64,000 nt of DNA from Acetivibrio sp964564015 (GCA_964564015.1 CAZLZR010000001.1:1-64000), one strand, 5' to 3'. Shown: positions 54,223 through 63,636, counted from the first letter of the stretch. Notes: generated by a model from the letters alone, not told the origin. A program made the numbers and translations.

Positions 54223-54795
54223 ATGAGTTCGCCCGGCCCCATAGTCGTAGGCGTGGCGCTTTTTTTTGGCCGCTCATCCACGCAGCTTGCGGATTTTATT
54301 CGCCGTACGGCAGAGCTGGTCTCAATAATAGTATCATGGATAGTGTTTCGTATTCTGCATAAAAGTGGTGAGCAGGATGTAGGGCGCAAGCAAAAATTGG
54401 AACGTACTGCAAATATAAGCGTTGGTGTCGCAATGTGTTTGTCTGGTGCAGCAATGCTGTTCATTGCTTTCTTAGCACCTGATACACAAAAGGGTAACGT
54501 TATTCCAGGTCTTGTAATTGCATTGTTAGGTGTAACGGCAAATACTTTGTTTTGTCTACGCTATCGCAAACTCAATCGTGAAAAACCGGATTCGATACTC
54601 GCCGCACAGAGCAAGCTATACTGTGCAAAGTCGATTGTGGATGCCTGTGTAACGATTTCTTTAACATTCGTTGCTGCTGCTCCTGCTACGCCTGCTGCGA
54701 GGTATGTAGACTTGGTAGGATCGATAATTGTTGCGATCTATCTCATTATCAATGGTATTATTACGATAATTACTGGAAATGATATGGTCAGGTGA
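54223..54795 (+). CDS. Cation-efflux-like membrane protein with unclear start
   Basis: 190 residues from the first ATG, with about five membrane segments like the membrane domain of cation diffusion facilitators; the cytoplasmic C-terminal domain is absent. The open frame extends 45 bp further upstream (codons KQKSGERTLLASIV), completing the first membrane segment, but it holds no ATG, GTG or TTG. It must therefore start at a rare codon (ATC at 54178) or be reached by a frameshift at the G8 run of the preceding gene. Confidence in the family is moderate. Confidence 0.6.
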   Translation: MSSPGPIVVGVALFFGRSSTQLADFIRRTAELVSIIVSWIVFRILHKSGEQDVGRKQKLERTANISVGVAMCLSGAAMLFIAFLAPDTQKGNVIPGLVIALLGVTANTLFCLRYRKLNREKPDSILAAQSKLYCAKSIVDACVTISLTFVAAAPATPAARYVDLVGSIIVAIYLIINGIITIITGNDMVR

Positions 54796-55125
54796 GATTG
54801 GTGAACTTTTATTTTCCTTTAATATTGAATGCTAATACTTGATATGATACTATTATAGTAATAATCTGTAGTTAATACAGAAAGGGGAACATAAAAATTA
54901 ATTGATATAGGATTTAAGGTGTTAATAACGTATGTATCTGGGGAAATGATGAATTGTAATGTGTTTAAGCTATACTTCTGATAATTTCTAAATTGTAATA
55001 TGTAAACAAAACTGTAATAACTATTCTTTGTCCTTATTTCTTTGTAAAACTCATATATCTAATTTATTCTTGAAATATCTATAAATTAAGCTATAACCGC
55101 GCTTAAATTCCCTGGTTATAAAAAG

Positions 55126-55149
55126 TCAGTAAGAAAATACTGATTTTTT
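55126..55149 (+). terminator. Hairpin with T-run in the GH9 leader
   Basis: TCAGTA (55126-55131) pairs with TACTGA (55138-55143), followed by six T. It is 55 bp before the GH9 start. It may be the end of an upstream transcript or an attenuator. Confidence 0.45.
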
Positions 55150-55150
55150 G

Positions 55151-55168
55151 AATTTGCTTAAGCAAATT
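55151..55168. promoter_or_regulatory. 18-bp perfect palindrome before the GH9 gene
   Basis: AATTTGCTTAAGCAAATT, 36 bp upstream of the GH9 start. The size and symmetry suit the operator of a dimeric repressor. Confidence 0.5.
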
Positions 55169-55203
55169 TGAATGATAAATATCAAAATATAGGGGGAATG
55201 TAG

Positions 55204-57285
55204 ATGTTGAAGAAATTGGCAGTGACAAGCACGCTGATTTTGGGGATTTTAGCAAGTCAGACTTTCGGTATTGCTGATAACTTGTCTCAAAGCGGCTTGG
55301 CTTCAGGTATGGTAGTGATGGCTGCAGATGGTAACGGTATACATGTAAACAATTTAGGTTATTATCCTGAGCTTGAGAAGAAAGCGACTTTGGTTACCTC
55401 TTCTTCTACTCCGGTAGAATGGTCACTAAAGGATAGCAGCGGGACAGTTGTTGCGTCGGGAACTACTGATGTTTTTGGATTTGACAAGTCTTCGGGTGAT
55501 AATGTACATATTATTGATTTTTCATCCTTCAAAACTTCGGGGAAAGGCTATAAGCTAACTGCTGGAAGTTCATCCAGTGTATCTTTTGATATAGGTAAAG
55601 ATATATACAGTCAATTGAAATATGATGCACTAAGGTATTTTTACCACAACAGAAGCGGTATAGAAATTAAAATGCCGTACAGCATTGAATCGCAATGGGC
55701 GCGTCCGGCCGGACATTTACCCGACAAAGCAGCTTGTGCTTCCGGCACATGGTATAATGAATCATATACATTGGATGTGACAGGTGGTTGGTATGATGCA
55801 GGAGACCATGGAAAATACGTGGTTAACGGTGGAATATCAGTTTGGACCTTGATGAACCAGTATGAACGCGCAAAAGTTATGAATTCGCAAGAACCTTTTG
55901 CAGATGGCAAGATGAATATTCCGGAGAGTTCAAACGGAATACCTGATCTTCTTGACGAGGCAAAATGGGAAATGGATTTCATCCTGAAGATGCAAGTACC
56001 CGATGGTAAATCCAAAGCCGGAATGGTACATCATAAAATGCATGACACAGCGTGGACAGGTCTTGGAATGGCGCCACATCAGGATACCATGCAGCGTTAT
56101 TTGAGGCCGCCAAGTACAGCTGCTACATTGAATCTTGCTGCTACTGCGGCACAGGCTTCACGTTTGTTCAAAGAATTTGACCAGGAGTATGCAAATAAAT
56201 GTTTGGTTGCAGCACAAAAAGCATGGGATGCTGCTATAGAAAACCCGGCAATTTATGCACCGGTTTCAGACGACGGTGGTGGAGGACCATATGATGATAC
56301 TTATGTAAAAGATGATTTTTATTGGGCAGCTGCAGAGCTTTTTATTACCACAGGCGAAGCTAAGTACCTTGACTTTATAAAAAGCTCACCTCATTATCTT
56401 GAAATGCCAACCAGATTGGGACTAGGTGAGTCCGGAGTCTTTGATTGGGCTACTACGACAGGACTCGGTACCATATCCCTTGCGCTTGTTCCAAGCACAT
56501 TGCCTAAGGAAGATGTAAACACTGCAAAAGCGAATATCAGAAAAGCCGCAGACTACCTGGTTAATGTTCAGAAAAATCAAGGTTATGGTGTTACCATTGA
56601 GGAGTATCCGATTAGCGGTTCTCTGTCAGGTTATCCGTGGGCATCAAATTCCTTTATCGTTAATGTGGGTATTGTAATGGGGTATTCCTATGACTTCAGC
56701 AATGACGCAAAGTATCTAAACGCTCTTGCTGAAAGTATGGATTATATTATGGGGCGTAACCCTCTTTATAAGTCTTATGTATCAGGGTACGGTGAGAATT
56801 CACTACAAAATCCTCATCACAGATTTTGGTCTAATCAAGCCAACCCGTCATTTCCAAAGCCACCTCCAGGATGCTTGTCAGGTGGTCCGAATTCATCGCT
56901 ACAAGATCCATATATACAGGGTCAGGGATTCTCAGTAGGAAAGTACCCGGCTCAAAAATGTTATATAGATCATATCGAATCATGGTCTACAAATGAAATT
57001 ACTATTAACTGGAATGCTCCGCTGTCATGGGTAACTGCTTATCTTGACGAGAAAGCATCTGAGGAAACTGTGACGATAATTTATGGAGACGTAAATGGAG
57101 ATGGACTGGCTAATTCCATAGATTTTGGATACATGAAACAGCGTTTGCTCGGTATGATATCTACGTTTCCAAGTTCAAATGGTTCGAAGGCTGCAGATCT
57201 TAATGGCGATGGAGCTTTTAATTCCATAGATTTTGGATACATGAAACAGTACATATTAGGGATTATCAAAAAGATTCCGGTTTAA
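55204..57285 (+). CDS. Cellulosomal GH9 glycoside hydrolase with dockerin
   Basis: 693-residue secreted enzyme attacking beta-1,4-glucan. A signal peptide (about residues 1-25) is followed by an N-terminal Ig-like domain (about 45-130). The GH9 (alpha/alpha)6 catalytic domain runs over about 135-615: GGWYDAGDHG with Asp198 and Asp201, NPHHRFWS (536-543) and catalytic acid Glu598 in STNEITINWNAP. A type I dockerin follows (627-690) with two repeats, GDVNGDGLANSIDFGYMKQ and DLNGDGAFNSIDFGYMKQ, which bind Ca and a scaffoldin cohesin. The Ig-GH9-dockerin layout with no carbohydrate-binding module is like clostridial CelD. GGGGGAATGTAG precedes the start; the terminator is at 57439. Confidence 0.96.
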   Translation: MLKKLAVTSTLILGILASQTFGIADNLSQSGLASGMVVMAADGNGIHVNNLGYYPELEKKATLVTSSSTPVEWSLKDSSGTVVASGTTDVFGFDKSSGDNVHIIDFSSFKTSGKGYKLTAGSSSSVSFDIGKDIYSQLKYDALRYFYHNRSGIEIKMPYSIESQWARPAGHLPDKAACASGTWYNESYTLDVTGGWYDAGDHGKYVVNGGISVWTLMNQYERAKVMNSQEPFADGKMNIPESSNGIPDLLDEAKWEMDFILKMQVPDGKSKAGMVHHKMHDTAWTGLGMAPHQDTMQRYLRPPSTAATLNLAATAAQASRLFKEFDQEYANKCLVAAQKAWDAAIENPAIYAPVSDDGGGGPYDDTYVKDDFYWAAAELFITTGEAKYLDFIKSSPHYLEMPTRLGLGESGVFDWATTTGLGTISLALVPSTLPKEDVNTAKANIRKAADYLVNVQKNQGYGVTIEEYPISGSLSGYPWASNSFIVNVGIVMGYSYDFSNDAKYLNALAESMDYIMGRNPLYKSYVSGYGENSLQNPHHRFWSNQANPSFPKPPPGCLSGGPNSSLQDPYIQGQGFSVGKYPAQKCYIDHIESWSTNEITINWNAPLSWVTAYLDEKASEETVTIIYGDVNGDGLANSIDFGYMKQRLLGMISTFPSSNGSKAADLNGDGAFNSIDFGYMKQYILGIIKKIPV

Positions 57286-57438
57286 GTATGAGGTAAAGTA
57301 AAAAGAAAACCAGTGCCTCGTAACATAATTGATTTTAAGAGCGTGAGAGGCTTATGCCATAAGGATATGCATTTAATTTTATATGTATGGAAATTAATAA
57401 TATTAAGAAACACTGGGAAGTGAATAACTTTTATACTG

Positions 57439-57480
57439 AAAGTATCTTGTAACGCTTATGTTATAAGATACTTTTGTTTT
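57439..57480 (+). terminator. Terminator after the GH9 gene
   Basis: AAAGTATCTTGTAAC pairs with GTTATAAGATACTTT (57439-57453 with 57460-57474, one mismatch), followed by T-rich sequence. Confidence 0.8.
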
Positions 57481-57562
57481 ATAGATTGTGTTCTTGAAAA
57501 TAAGAAAATCGTTCAAAAAGAGCTTTTTTTATGATATAAATTTATAAATAAAATAAAAAACT

Positions 57563-57589
57563 TGTTACTTTGTCATGTGATTTTCCGTA
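57563..57589 (+). promoter_or_regulatory. Possible ECF-type promoter for autoregulation
   Basis: TGTTAC (57563-57568), 17 bp, then CGTA (57586-57589), like ECF sigma promoters with an AAC-type -35 and a CGT -10. It lies 54 bp before the sigma gene. Confidence 0.4.
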
Positions 57590-57642
57590 AAAGATTGTAG
57601 CTTTAAAAATTTATGTACTTTGGCCAGGTACACGGAGGGAAT

Positions 57643-58200
57643 ATGGATACAGATAAAATACTGGTAAAACAAATATTGAATGGGAAAACTGAATTGTTTA
57701 CCGAATTGGTTAACAGATATTATAGCAAAATTACTTCTTTTATAATAAAGATGAATGTTAACCGTGAAGATGCAAAGGATATTTCTCAGGATATATTTGT
57801 AAAGATATACAATAACCTGTATAAATATGATGAAAGGTGGCAGTTTTCAACATGGATATTTAAAGTTGCCATTAATACCTTAAGAGATTCTAAGATAAAA
57901 AGATTCATAAGAACTCAGGAATTAGGCGATTACAGTGCAGAATCAAAGATTCTTTCGCCGGAAGAACATATCGAAAATTTATACCAAAGAGAATTTATCA
58001 AGAAAATGTTTGAATCACTGGATGATGATTTGAAAGCAATGCTGATTCTAAAATATTATAATGAACTTTCTTTTAAGGAGATTGGCGATATTTTTAAAAA
58101 GTCGCCGGAATCGGTAAAAATGAAGGTTATAAGGGCAAGAAAAAAGCTTTGTAAGACTTATGGCAAAAAATTTGAGGGTGGTGAATTCTATGAAATGTAA
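57643..58200 (+). CDS. ECF RNA polymerase sigma factor
   Basis: 185-residue group 4 sigma factor. Sigma-2 (SQDIFVKIYNNLYKYDERWQFSTWIFKVAINTLRD, read in parts, about residues 45-80) and sigma-4 (LKAMLILKYYNELSFKEIGDIFKKSPESVKMKVIRARKKL in parts, about 125-170) are both clear, and the linker is short. The start at 57643 follows GGAGGG. It overlaps the anti-sigma gene by 11 bp, the usual pairing, so its activity is held by that protein until an envelope signal comes. Confidence 0.95.
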   Translation: MDTDKILVKQILNGKTELFTELVNRYYSKITSFIIKMNVNREDAKDISQDIFVKIYNNLYKYDERWQFSTWIFKVAINTLRDSKIKRFIRTQELGDYSAESKILSPEEHIENLYQREFIKKMFESLDDDLKAMLILKYYNELSFKEIGDIFKKSPESVKMKVIRARKKLCKTYGKKFEGGEFYEM

Positions 58201-59794
58201 ATATGATGAATTTTTTATACAAAAATATAATGATGGAGACCTTAGCATAGAAGAAAAAAGTGAGTTTGAAAAACATTTATCTTATTGTACTGAGTGTAGT
58301 AACGGTATTTCCGATGACAAAGCGCTATTAAGCTATTTAGCGGAAGACAAAGTTACAGGAGAAGTGCCTGTAACAAGTATTGTTTCCAGAATTGATTTAG
58401 ACAAATACAAAGTCAATTCAAGGGAATATAAAATTAAGCACTTTATAAGCAGATTAAAACCTTCACTGAAAATTGCTGTCCCTGTTATAGCGTTTAGTTT
58501 AATATTTATTGTTATAGCATCAAATCCACTGTTATCAAAGTATCTTGTAGATGGTGCGGCAAATCTTCTGAATAAGGGTGAAAGAGTTGAGTCACAGTTT
58601 GTTGAAGAAATAGGTATTGAAGAAGTTGATAATAAAACTGTGGAACTTAAAGATGATAATCTTGTGCAAAAACTCAATGAATATGGAATGGGAGTCTCAC
58701 CATGGGAGGTTTCATATGCCGATAAGGATAAAGTGTTTTTCAAAAATTATGCCTCTTTGGTAGGTTACAAAGATGGACATATATACAGGGTTGCAGATTT
58801 GAAGGCATTGAAAGCCGATCATGTTCAAGGGTCTGTTGTCAGCGAATTTAAGTTCAGTCCAAATGGAAGTCATGTTGCAATTGGGAATTTCAATGCAGAA
58901 GATGAATATAAAAGCAGTATTTATATGTTGAACACAGATACAGGAAAATATTTTATTGTCGGAGATGGAAACTACGCAAATATAACTGATAGCTGGTCTT
59001 TTGACGGAAGATATTATGTCTTTGCAGATAAAAATGCAATTTCGGGCATAAGGCTTTTTGACACTCATATGGATAAACTCTATGAGATTACGAATCCCGG
59101 AGTTTCAATTGAAAAGATTTTCGTAACCGACGAAGGAGGCATTTCTTTTTACACATCCGGGGATGTTTATTTCTTAAGTGCAAAGACCTACGATGTGAAA
59201 AAGAAGTCGTCGGTAGACTTTGAGCCTCTGTTTTTAGAAGGTAAATCAAAAACTGCTATAACTTTAAAAGATGGTAATATTGAAAAGCATTACATTGAAA
59301 AAGATAAAATAGAGGTAAAAGGATTTGATCTTCATGAGCAAAAAAGTGTCAGTACCGATGAAAATAATGTTTATATAGATAATAATAGATTTGTTGTATT
59401 CAAGGTTTCTGATGATATTGGGATATATGATCTAAAAGAAAACAGTTTTACTTCATTGTCCCCATCAAAACTTCCGCAAGATGGATTTATTTCTTCACTA
59501 AGAGTTTCACCTGATGGTGAATGGGTATTTTTTAATGAATGGAGCAGCATAAATTACTTTGGAAAAAATGATAAAGGAGTATTAGAAGGAAATTATGTAT
59601 ACCCATCATGGATGAGTGATTCAAAAATAGTGTTCATTAATCTATGTTCGTGGCAAGGCCTTGAAACTACCGTCGGTGATATTATGGCAGGTGAGTTTGA
59701 AATTGTAACCTATGACGTTATATCCAAGGAGAAAAGTGTTATTTTTAATTCAGTAAACAAAACTGATATGCAAAAGATGGATGGTATTGATTAA
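58190..59794 (+). CDS. Membrane anti-sigma factor with extracytoplasmic beta-propeller
   Basis: 534-residue protein. An N-terminal zinc-binding anti-sigma (ZAS) domain has HLSYCTEC (HxxxCxxC) near residues 28-35 and sequesters the ECF sigma. One membrane segment follows (LKIAVPVIAFSLIFIVIAS, about 94-114), then an external domain of about 400 residues with repeated YVFADK / FKFSPNGSHVAI-like blades of a beta-propeller. The TAA at 59792 is followed in the same frame by 43 more open codons (to 59926) that look like an Ig-like domain start (TINVRFNDDMDVNTLN). The protein may therefore have been shortened by a nonsense change, or that stretch is unrelated. Confidence 0.85.
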   Translation: MKCKYDEFFIQKYNDGDLSIEEKSEFEKHLSYCTECSNGISDDKALLSYLAEDKVTGEVPVTSIVSRIDLDKYKVNSREYKIKHFISRLKPSLKIAVPVIAFSLIFIVIASNPLLSKYLVDGAANLLNKGERVESQFVEEIGIEEVDNKTVELKDDNLVQKLNEYGMGVSPWEVSYADKDKVFFKNYASLVGYKDGHIYRVADLKALKADHVQGSVVSEFKFSPNGSHVAIGNFNAEDEYKSSIYMLNTDTGKYFIVGDGNYANITDSWSFDGRYYVFADKNAISGIRLFDTHMDKLYEITNPGVSIEKIFVTDEGGISFYTSGDVYFLSAKTYDVKKKSSVDFEPLFLEGKSKTAITLKDGNIEKHYIEKDKIEVKGFDLHEQKSVSTDENNVYIDNNRFVVFKVSDDIGIYDLKENSFTSLSPSKLPQDGFISSLRVSPDGEWVFFNEWSSINYFGKNDKGVLEGNYVYPSWMSDSKIVFINLCSWQGLETTVGDIMAGEFEIVTYDVISKEKSVIFNSVNKTDMQKMDGID

Positions 59795-59926
59795 TCCGTC
59801 AATAGTACCAACTCTATTAATTTGGGAACGGATATTTTGTCTGAGATAACAATAAATGTAAGGTTTAATGATGATATGGATGTAAATACTTTAAACTGTA
59901 TTAATATAAGCATTTGTAGTGCATAG
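59795..59926 (+). pseudogene. In-frame Ig-like remnant after the anti-sigma stop
   Basis: 43 codons (59795-59923) open in the same frame as the anti-sigma gene immediately after its TAA. They include NSINLGTDI and TINVRFNDDMDVNTLN, which recall the opening strand of SbsA/Big_5-type Ig domains. The frame ends at TAG 59924-59926. It is too short for a complete domain. Confidence 0.45.
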
Positions 59927-60193
59927 ATCCTATGCAGACCGGTTGGGTAAAGAAGGGACAAAGAGGGACAGGTACTGTGCCCCTCTTTGTTTGGTTATAA
60001 TACAATAGGTGATAGTGTTGCAAAATGAGCAGGTGAGAATAGTGAAAATTAGGAGAATGTGATATAATAAGTTCATAAAAATTTAACAAACTTTGGTTTC
60101 TCTTTAGTCACCTGAGATCAGCAAAGCTTCTGTGAGGTATGCGTTTATTATATAGTAATTTTAAATGTACTGACTTATAAAAGGGGAGAATGA
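59927..60193. other. Gap with hairpin
   Basis: No gene is seen; a GC-rich hairpin at 59958-59990 is the only structure. The sequence from 60050 is AT-rich and carries no clear promoter I can assign. Confidence 0.4.
59958..59990. terminator. Hairpin terminator
   Basis: CAAAGAGGG (59959-59967) pairs with CCCTCTTTG (59981-59989), with a T-rich end on the plus strand. It follows the anti-sigma gene and its remnant. Confidence 0.6.
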
Positions 60194-61315
60194 ATGAAAA
60201 AGTTAATTGTCATATGTGTTAGTATAACATTACTTTTAATTATATCGGGTTGTTCCTATGAGCCATATAAAACAATTAGTGTGACGCCTATGGTGATAAG
60301 CACACCTGAACTTACAGGGGATACAGATGAGAAAGAAACTAAATTAGAGCTGGGTAAACTTCTGGAAGGAGTAATCGGAGGGGCTAAATATAAGGTTCAT
60401 GTGCCGGAAAAATGGAATGGAAAATTACTGATATATGCTCACGGATTAGTACAAGCATACAAGCCATTAGAAGCTACACTTGTAACAGATTCGCCCGATC
60501 ATATCAGAATGATTGAAGAAGGTTGGATAATTGCGGCAACTAGTTTTAGAAGAAACGGATTTATATTAGGTGATGCTTTTGAAGATATTGATAATCTAAG
60601 AGAATTTATAGAGTCTAAATATGGTAAATCCACAATTGCTATTGTACAGGGCTATTCAATGGGCGGACTAATAGCAACAAGAATGTCGGAATGTGGTTAT
60701 AATTATGATGGATTTCTGGCAATTGGGGCTGTGTATGATATTTCGGTTAAATATACTCCAAAGAAGCCCATACTTTTCCTGTCCAATCAGGATGAGGTTG
60801 ATTTTCCAATGGAATACTGCGGAAATTTGAAAGAGGATTCAGTAAAACCTGCAGTATGGAAGGTTTCAAGAGATGGACATTGTAATGTGAATGGAAAAGA
60901 AGTATCAGCATGTATTGATGCACTTTTAAATTGGATTGAAAACGGTGAGGTTCTCTACGAAAAGGATATAACGATGGAATATGATTTGACGTCAACAGCT
61001 GTCTTTGAAAATAATAGCGCAAAAGCAAAGATTACTGCTGTTGATGAGACTAATTATAATATTGATACTGAATTTATTAAAGATGATCTTGAGAAACTTA
61101 ATATAAAAAATGGTGAACACTTTAATGTGATATTTAATGGAGACAGAGTATTTAAAGTATTATATGGAAAGTCTTATACTGATGTAGGTTTTGGGGAGTG
61201 GGTGGCTTATTTGAATGCAAATGGTTATTTGAAAATTGCAAGGAATTTTTCAAGTATTGTTAAGCTAACTGATTGTAAGGTTGGAGATAGTGTGTGCATA
61301 AAAAAGAATGATTGA
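60194..61315 (+). CDS. Alpha/beta-hydrolase lipoprotein
   Basis: 373-residue lipoprotein with a signal and lipobox ending IISGC (Cys21). An alpha/beta-hydrolase fold starts near residue 60: LLIYAHGL (oxyanion region), the nucleophile Ser in GYSMGG near residue 156, an Asp near 200 and DGHCNVNG with a likely catalytic His near 235. The last 100 residues form a separate beta-rich domain (TDVGFGEWVAYLN, CKVGDSVCIKKND). It may act on polysaccharide esters outside the cell, but the substrate is unknown. AAGGGGAGAATG precedes the start. Confidence 0.85.
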   Translation: MKKLIVICVSITLLLIISGCSYEPYKTISVTPMVISTPELTGDTDEKETKLELGKLLEGVIGGAKYKVHVPEKWNGKLLIYAHGLVQAYKPLEATLVTDSPDHIRMIEEGWIIAATSFRRNGFILGDAFEDIDNLREFIESKYGKSTIAIVQGYSMGGLIATRMSECGYNYDGFLAIGAVYDISVKYTPKKPILFLSNQDEVDFPMEYCGNLKEDSVKPAVWKVSRDGHCNVNGKEVSACIDALLNWIENGEVLYEKDITMEYDLTSTAVFENNSAKAKITAVDETNYNIDTEFIKDDLEKLNIKNGEHFNVIFNGDRVFKVLYGKSYTDVGFGEWVAYLNANGYLKIARNFSSIVKLTDCKVGDSVCIKKND

Positions 61316-61349
61316 TGAGATGATGATCTGCCGATTAAACCATTGCGGC

Positions 61350-61377
61350 TTTAACATGGTTTATAGTACAATATAAT
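61350..61377 (+). promoter_or_regulatory. Promoter of the esterase-acyltransferase unit
   Basis: TTTAAC (61350-61355), 16 bp, then TATAAT (61372-61377). Transcription would begin after the ATG at 61380, which supports a start at 61410. Confidence 0.5.
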
Positions 61378-61409
61378 AGATGGAAATGCTGGTTGGGAAA
61401 GGGCAACGG

Positions 61410-62348
61410 ATGAACCATTTTAAAAGGATAACACTAAAAGTTTTGTCTTATTTGCGTATAAAACTTAGAAAACAATATAAAATTCAACGTAAGCTTATGA
61501 AACTGGCTACTATACATTTCAGACCAAGATATAAACTACTGGATCACAAAATCATGGCAGGAAACAGAGAAATACCTGTACGGATTTTTCGTCCGAAAAG
61601 GGATGCCACATCCGGAGTTTTGATTTTCTTTCACGGTGGTGGATGGGTGACAGGAAACATTGACTCATATACCAATGTTTGCGTCAACATGGCCAATCAA
61701 ACTGGAAATACGGTTGTTTCGGTAGATTACCTTCTGGCTCCTGAACATCAATTTCCTGCGGGACTGGAAGATTGCTATTATGTTGCCAGAGAAATTTTTC
61801 AAAACCTTGAACTATTTAATTGTAAAGAAAGTGATATAACCCTGATAGGGGACAGTGCAGGTGGGAATCTTGCTGCGGCTGTATCCCTGATGGCAAGGGA
61901 TCGTGGAGAATTTATGCCCGGAAATCAGATTCTGATTTATCCGTCTACTTATAATGATCACACAGAAAACTCTCCCTTTCCATCAATAAAGGAAAATGGA
62001 ACTGATTTTTTGCTGACAAGCAGGCAAATACAGGATTATATGGACATGTACGCACCAAAGAAAGAGGACAGGTTAAGTCCCTACCTTGCACCATTGCTGG
62101 CACAAGACTTGTCAAACCAGCCGGATACATTGATTATAACAGCTGAATACGACCCCTTAAGAGATGAGGGAGAGGCCTATGGAAAGCGTTTGAAGGAGTT
62201 TGGTAACAAGGTGAAGATGTTTCGAATGAAAGATGCTGTCCATGGATTTTTTTCTTTGCCGTGGAAGTCAGAATATGTGGTTAGAAGTTATGAAATAATA
62301 AACTGGTTTTTAAGTAGCTGTAACGGCAGGAGCGAGGAATTAATATGA
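61410..62348 (+). CDS. Alpha/beta-hydrolase, HSL-family esterase
   Basis: 312-residue esterase of the hormone-sensitive-lipase family. The oxyanion motif FHGGGWVTGN is near residue 80, the nucleophile motif GDSAGGN near 155, the Asp in EYDPLRDEG near 255, and the catalytic His in DAVHGFFSLP near 285. No signal peptide is seen, so cytosolic. The start at 61410 is chosen for the promoter position and an AAAGGG site. It overlaps the following acyltransferase gene by 4 bp. Confidence 0.88.
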   Translation: MNHFKRITLKVLSYLRIKLRKQYKIQRKLMKLATIHFRPRYKLLDHKIMAGNREIPVRIFRPKRDATSGVLIFFHGGGWVTGNIDSYTNVCVNMANQTGNTVVSVDYLLAPEHQFPAGLEDCYYVAREIFQNLELFNCKESDITLIGDSAGGNLAAAVSLMARDRGEFMPGNQILIYPSTYNDHTENSPFPSIKENGTDFLLTSRQIQDYMDMYAPKKEDRLSPYLAPLLAQDLSNQPDTLIITAEYDPLRDEGEAYGKRLKEFGNKVKMFRMKDAVHGFFSLPWKSEYVVRSYEIINWFLSSCNGRSEELI

Positions 62349-63625
62349 ATTATCCGAAACGAGTAGAATGGAGCAAACTGGATAATGCCTCTAAATTTTT
62401 TCCGGCTACAAGCAATTACAGGGATCCTAAGGTGTTCCGAATTTCGTGTGAGCTGGTCGATGAGGTGAAACCTGAAGTTTTACAATTGGCACTGGACAAA
62501 ACCATCGAAAGATTTCCTTTGTACAAGTCTGTTCTAAGGAGAGGGGTATTCTGGTACTATTTTGAAACCAGTGATATCCGCCCGATGGTTGAAAAGGAGA
62601 CTAATCCTGTATGTGCTCCGATATACAGAAAATATGAAAAAAAATTATTATTCCGTGTGTTTTATTACAAGAAAAGAATCAATATTGAGGTGTTTCATGC
62701 TTTGTCGGATGGGACCGGTGCCTTATGGTTCATGAAGACCTTGGTATATTATTATCTGTTAATCAGACACAAGGATGAGTTGGCAGACAAAGTGCCGGAA
62801 CTGAACTATGATGCATCTTTAAGTGAAAAGATGGATGACAGTTTTAGCAGGCGCTATCCGGGTTGGGATTTAAAGAGACAAATGGAAACGCTGTTCAAAA
62901 GCAAGAATACAGCTAAAGCTTACCACATACGGGGAACAAGAACTGATGAATACAGAGTGAATGTTATAGAAGGTGCAATGAGTGTAAAAGCTGCTCTGGA
63001 AGAAGCGCATAAATACAATACCACATTGACTGTGTTTTTTTCTTCACTGCTGGTATGCTCCATATATGAGGACATGCCTGCACGTAAAAAAGGTTATCCT
63101 GTAGTTTTATCTGTACCTATAAATCTCCGGCAGTTTTTTAAATCGGAGACCGCAAGAAATTTTTTCAGCACGATGAACATTAGTTACCGTTTGGAGGAAG
63201 GCAGACTGGAATTGAAAGAAGTGATAAAGAGTCTGGGAGAAAGTTTCAGGAGGGAATTAACAGAAGAGCGGCTTAATCAACATTTGGACGGGCTTATGTT
63301 TATTGAAAGAAATCCTTTGGCAAGAGTTGTACCTCTGCCTTTAAAAAATTATTCCATTCGTATTGCAAATACGATAATGGATATGGGGGTAACCGCAGCT
63401 ATTTCAAATGTGGGACAGGTTACAATGCCTTTAGAGTTTAGCGGTTTTATCCATCAGTTCAGCGTTATACCTAACGTAAAGAGGCCCCAAATGACTATGT
63501 GTACCTATGGTGACAGGCTGGTAGTGACCTTTGCTTCTCCTTTCCGGGAAACTGAAATACAAAAGGCATTTTTCAAAGCTCTTTCAAAAATGGGCATTGA
63601 GGTTGAAATTTCATCGAACATATAG
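62345..63625 (+). CDS. Condensation-domain-like alcohol acyltransferase
   Basis: 426-residue protein with the acyltransferase fold of condensation domains and alcohol acetyltransferases. The catalytic HALSDGTGA (HxxxD) is near residue 118, and an IPISNVGQ-like segment (AAISNVGQVTMP) is near residue 350. It probably transfers an acyl group to an alcohol or lipid head group. The coupling to an esterase upstream and a membrane protein downstream suggests a lipid- or ester-modifying pathway. Confidence 0.82.
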   Translation: MNYPKRVEWSKLDNASKFFPATSNYRDPKVFRISCELVDEVKPEVLQLALDKTIERFPLYKSVLRRGVFWYYFETSDIRPMVEKETNPVCAPIYRKYEKKLLFRVFYYKKRINIEVFHALSDGTGALWFMKTLVYYYLLIRHKDELADKVPELNYDASLSEKMDDSFSRRYPGWDLKRQMETLFKSKNTAKAYHIRGTRTDEYRVNVIEGAMSVKAALEEAHKYNTTLTVFFSSLLVCSIYEDMPARKKGYPVVLSVPINLRQFFKSETARNFFSTMNISYRLEEGRLELKEVIKSLGESFRRELTEERLNQHLDGLMFIERNPLARVVPLPLKNYSIRIANTIMDMGVTAAISNVGQVTMPLEFSGFIHQFSVIPNVKRPQMTMCTYGDRLVVTFASPFRETEIQKAFFKALSKMGIEVEISSNI

Positions 63626-63636
63626 GAGCGATAAGA

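Larger units (their letters stand above)
54796..55203. other. Long leader region of the GH9 gene
   Basis: There is no gene here. The last 110 bp hold three consecutive inverted repeats: 55092-55098 with 55114-55120, a 6-bp hairpin with a T-run (55126-55149), and the palindrome at 55151-55168. The first 290 bp are AT-rich, and I cannot name a promoter with confidence. Confidence 0.5.
57286..57642. other. Gap between GH9 and the ECF sigma gene
   Basis: No gene is seen. It contains the terminator at 57439-57480 and an ECF-type promoter candidate at 57563-57589. Confidence 0.5.
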
